Shown here piece by piece: positions 61,429-64,000 of a stretch of DNA of 64,000 nucleotides. Both the position numbers and the translations under genes were made by a program. The first letter of the stretch is position 1; every line of letters begins with the position of its first letter. Below the pieces are notes generated by a model. The model was not told the origin of the DNA, did no database searches, and worked only from the letters and a program-made list of their open reading frames with translations. The DNA comes from Mesorhizobium sp. ORS 3324 (GTDB lineage Bacteria; Pseudomonadota; Alphaproteobacteria; Rhizobiales; Rhizobiaceae), in contig LM655170.1 in NCBI GenBank assembly GCA_000824825.2, positions 311,841 through 375,840 on the forward strand, read 5' to 3'.

Positions 61429-62625
61429 ATGACGTCATACCGCAATTCCGATCCGCGGCCGCCGATCATGCAGGGCTCGCCGCCCAAGCTGGTCCCGCCG
61501 AACCTCGATTGGGACAGAGGCCCCTGGAACCGTTGGGCCTTCCAGAACATCCGCGAGGTCCTGCCGACCGTCGAGGTCTGGCGCGGCCATGGTCACCGCC
61601 GCCGCTTCGAGCGCGCCGAGGTCGACCTCGACGATCTGCCGGTGGCTGACAGCACGGGTGCGGCGACAACGCTCGCCGGGTTCCTCGACGAGACCTACAC
61701 GGACGGGTTCCTGGTGCTGAAGGACGGCAGGATCGCCTATGAACGCTACTTCAACGGCATGGACGAGCGCACACTGCACCTGTCGCAGTCGATGGCGAAG
61801 TCCGTCACCGGTTCGGTGTTCGGCATACTGGTCGGACGCGGCCTGATCGACCCGGGCCGACTGGTCACCGATTATCTTCCGGAGCTTGGCGAGACGGCCT
61901 GGGCCGGCGCCACCGTCCAGCAGGTGCTCGACATGACCACCGGCGTGCGCTTTTCCGAGGAATACACGGATCGCTATTCCGAGATCGGCCAGGTCGATGT
62001 CGCCAGCGGATGGAAACCCGTGCCGCCGGGCAGCGATCCCGCCTTCCAGTGGCCGACGCACATGTTCGAGCTGGTCCTGGGGCTGAAGGACAAGGTGCGC
62101 GAGCACGGCGAGGCCTTCGAGTACCGTTCGATCGAGACCGACGTGCTCGCCTTCATAATGGAGCGGGTGAGCGGCAAGCGTTTGGCGCAACTGGTCTCGG
62201 AAGAGCTCTGGCAGAAGCTCGGCGCGGATGAAAGCGCTTGCTTCACCGTCGACAGCGCCGGCTATGCGCTGGCCGAGGGCGGCTTCAACGCGACGCTGCG
62301 CGACTATGGCCGCTTCGGCCAGCTCATCCTCGACAATGGCGGCGGCGTGATCCCGGCCGAGTGGATCGAGGCGACGCGCACCGGCAGGCACGGGCCGGAT
62401 TTCAATCCAAGCCTCCCGGAAGCCAGCTACCGCAACCAGTTCTGGATCGAGGATCCACGGTCGCGGGCGCTGATGTGCCGAGGCGTGTTCGGCCAGATGA
62501 TCCACATCAGCTGGGATCGCAGGATGGTCGTGGTGAAGCTTTCGACTTATCCCGATTTCACCAACAAAGCCTATTCGGTAGCGACGCTGAAGGCCGTGCA
62601 CGCCATAGCGGCGGCGCTTCGCTGA
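61429..62625 (+). CDS. Serine hydrolase of the beta-lactamase/class C family (copy 1)
   Basis: Penicillin-recognising-type serine hydrolase of 398 residues. The nucleophile motif SxxK appears as SQSMAKSVTGSV, the YxN position as FEYRSIETDVLAF, and the typical fold text DYLPELGETAWAGATVQQVL is present. There is no signal peptide, so the enzyme is cytosolic. Members of this group include 6-aminohexanoate-dimer hydrolase and amide or ester hydrolases rather than antibiotic lactamases. The ATG at 61429 has GGAGGG upstream. The next gene is a related copy. Confidence 0.85.
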   Translation: MTSYRNSDPRPPIMQGSPPKLVPPNLDWDRGPWNRWAFQNIREVLPTVEVWRGHGHRRRFERAEVDLDDLPVADSTGAATTLAGFLDETYTDGFLVLKDGRIAYERYFNGMDERTLHLSQSMAKSVTGSVFGILVGRGLIDPGRLVTDYLPELGETAWAGATVQQVLDMTTGVRFSEEYTDRYSEIGQVDVASGWKPVPPGSDPAFQWPTHMFELVLGLKDKVREHGEAFEYRSIETDVLAFIMERVSGKRLAQLVSEELWQKLGADESACFTVDSAGYALAEGGFNATLRDYGRFGQLILDNGGGVIPAEWIEATRTGRHGPDFNPSLPEASYRNQFWIEDPRSRALMCRGVFGQMIHISWDRRMVVVKLSTYPDFTNKAYSVATLKAVHAIAAALR

Positions 62626-62651
62626 CTGACAAGAAGACCCAGGAGACGATC

Positions 62652-63830
62652 GTGACCGGCAAGACCGCGTTCGAGACCAGGTACGGCTTTGCCCGCAAGG
62701 ATGTGCGGCTCGACAATTGGCGGCTGAGGCCGTTCAGCCAATGGTCGTTCCAGAATGTCGGCGAACTGGTGCCGAGCGTGCATGTCGCAGCCGCGTTTGG
62801 GGGTGAGGAGCAGGCGAAGCCTCTCAGTGCGCTGCTCGAAGAAGAAATCACGTTGGCCGGCGGTGCCGAAACGGTCGAGGCCTTCCTCAAACGCTCCGAC
62901 GCCGACGGGCTGGCGATCATGAAAGGCGGCAAGCTGGTCGGCGACTGGGCGGCGCCGCATATGGCGTTCGGCCAGCGCCATATCATCTTCTCGATCAGCA
63001 AGTCGGTAACGGCAATTCTCGCCGGCATACTGGAAGGCGAAGGCGTGTTCGAACCGGAAGCGCCGGTGACGCAGTATATCCCCGAAGCCAAGGGCACGGC
63101 CTATGGCGATGCCTGCGTGCGCAACGTGCTCGACATGACCGTCAGCCTCGATTTCGAGGAGGCCTATCTCGATCCGGAAAGCGCCTTCGCCCGCTATCGC
63201 CGCGCGACGCTGTGGAACCCCGGCAGCGGATCGGAAAGTCTCTCGGCATTTCTGCTGACGCTGCAGCGCCTCGCCGAGCCGCATGGGCAGACTTATCGCT
63301 ACCGCTCGCCCAATTCCGACCTGCTCGGAATCCTGCTCGAGCGAGCGTCGGGAAAGCGCATCAGCGATTTGCTAAGCGAGAAACTGTGGCTGCCGCTCGG
63401 GGCTGGGAGCGGGATGTCGGTGACGGTCGACATGGAAGGCACGGCGCGCACCGCCGGCGGCATGTCGATGACGCCGCGTGACCTTGCCCGCATCGGCGAG
63501 ATGATGCGCCAGGGCGGCACGGCCAACGGCCGCCGCATCGTGCCGGAGGCTTGGGTGCGCGATACGGTCGCCAGCGGCGGCAGCCACGAAGCCTGGCGGC
63601 GCGGCACGATGGCGTTCCTCTTCCCCGAAGGCCGCTACCGCAACAAATGGTACCAGACGGGCATGCCAAGCGGCGCCTTCTGCGGCATCGGCATCCATGG
63701 TCAGTGGATCTACGTCAACCCCAGGAACGAGGTGGTGATCGCCAAGATGTCGTCGCAGCCGGAGCCGGTGGACGACCAGCTTGACGTCGAAATCGTGGCG
63801 TTTTTCGAGGCGCTGAGCGGGATGGTCTGA
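62652..63830 (+). CDS. Serine hydrolase of the beta-lactamase/class C family (copy 2)
   Basis: Paralog of the preceding gene, 392 residues. The nucleophile motif is SISKSVTAILAG and the YxN-like motif is YRYRSPNSDLLG. The start is GTG at 62652, six bases after AGGAG; the frame is open upstream, where it overlaps copy 1. Both copies begin with a similar segment (WNRWAFQNIREVLPTVEV versus FSQWSFQNVGELVPSVHV), showing an older duplication. They lie after the polyamine importer; whether they share a substrate with it is unknown. Confidence 0.85.
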   Translation: MTGKTAFETRYGFARKDVRLDNWRLRPFSQWSFQNVGELVPSVHVAAAFGGEEQAKPLSALLEEEITLAGGAETVEAFLKRSDADGLAIMKGGKLVGDWAAPHMAFGQRHIIFSISKSVTAILAGILEGEGVFEPEAPVTQYIPEAKGTAYGDACVRNVLDMTVSLDFEEAYLDPESAFARYRRATLWNPGSGSESLSAFLLTLQRLAEPHGQTYRYRSPNSDLLGILLERASGKRISDLLSEKLWLPLGAGSGMSVTVDMEGTARTAGGMSMTPRDLARIGEMMRQGGTANGRRIVPEAWVRDTVASGGSHEAWRRGTMAFLFPEGRYRNKWYQTGMPSGAFCGIGIHGQWIYVNPRNEVVIAKMSSQPEPVDDQLDVEIVAFFEALSGMV

Positions 63831-63861
63831 GGGGGACGGCATTCAACTGTCGAAGGTTGGC

Positions 63862-64000
63862 GCCGCCCCTCACCTGCCTGCCGGCATCCTCTCCCCGTAA
63901 GTGACGGGAAGAGGGACGCTCTCATCGCAGCTTTCGCCAATCTCCAGCGCTGCAAGACGAGTGCCGAGGCAGCGTCAGCCTCCCTTCTCCCCGTCACTAT
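63862..64000. repeat. Intergenic palindromic repeat, cut by the window edge
   Basis: Contains CCTCTCCCCGTAAGTGACGG then GAAGAGG, an imperfect palindrome, and a distant inverted copy CCTTCTCCCCGTCACTAT at the extreme right. This is the type of rhizobial intergenic repeat with GTGACGGGGAGAAGG arms. No gene is seen in 63831-64000. Confidence 0.5.

Overview
The window is GC-rich alphaproteobacterial DNA, most like Mesorhizobium or a close relative in the Rhizobiales. This rests on gene content: the VisN/VisR LuxR-type pair, an FtcR/Rem-type response regulator, MotB/MotC/FliK(MotD)/MotE, FlaF-FlbT and a short FlgD are the rhizobial flagellar set. Two families of short interspersed palindromic repeats of rhizobial type are also scattered through the non-coding gaps. 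No rRNA, tRNA, transposase, phage or CRISPR locus was seen.

Layout. Positions 1-4066 (minus strand) hold a nickel/cobalt exporter cut by the window edge, its DUF1007 partner, a LysR regulator and an amidase. A roughly 500-base structured leader resembling the speF RNA element precedes an ornithine/lysine decarboxylase (4605-5738). A GNAT gene carrying an in-frame repeat insertion and an SCP2 gene follow. From 7160 to 53963 lies an almost complete flagellar regulon, interrupted by a Rieske/FAD reductase (8940-10466) and by a block of MarR, epimerase, ClC channel, FAD oxidase and MFS genes (13954-20442). The flagellar genes fall into these units: flhA-fliR-fliJ?-(flgJ-flgN?-unknown); flgE-flgK-flgL-flaF-flbT-flgD-fliQ; ftcR alone; fliF-fliH?-motB-motC-fliK-lytic transglycosylase; two flagellins; flgB-flgC-fliE-flgG-flgA-flgI-motE-flgH-fliL-fliP; DUF1217-flgF-fliI-unknown; the plus-strand motA-fliM-fliN-fliG-flhB-unknown; and visN-visR at the top of the hierarchy. 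From 54395 to the end is a polyamine locus: acetylpolyamine-amidohydrolase-like deacetylase, amidohydrolase, potABCD-type ABC importer and two serine hydrolases.

Main new observation. Eight flagellar transcription-unit heads (flhA, flgE, fliF, flgB, DUF1217/flgF, motA and both flagellins) share one element with fixed spacing, CRCAA(G/C/T)-N9-YTANNN, read in the direction of transcription. The YTANNN part could be a -10 hexamer, and the CRCAA half could be the contact site of the flagellar activator FtcR or the equivalent of a -35. The two flagellins form a subclass (CGCAAY-N9-TTAACC) with leaders of about 150-160 nt that contain inverted repeats.

How the genes work together. Known rhizobial hierarchies place VisNR above the FtcR/Rem regulator, which activates the structural genes. 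The element above is a candidate for the last step. The polyamine genes (decarboxylase under an RNA leader, deacetylase, importer, and a PuuB-like oxidase at 17290) point to synthesis, salvage and catabolism of polyamines in this chromosomal region. All assignments come from reading the sequence; no database search was run.
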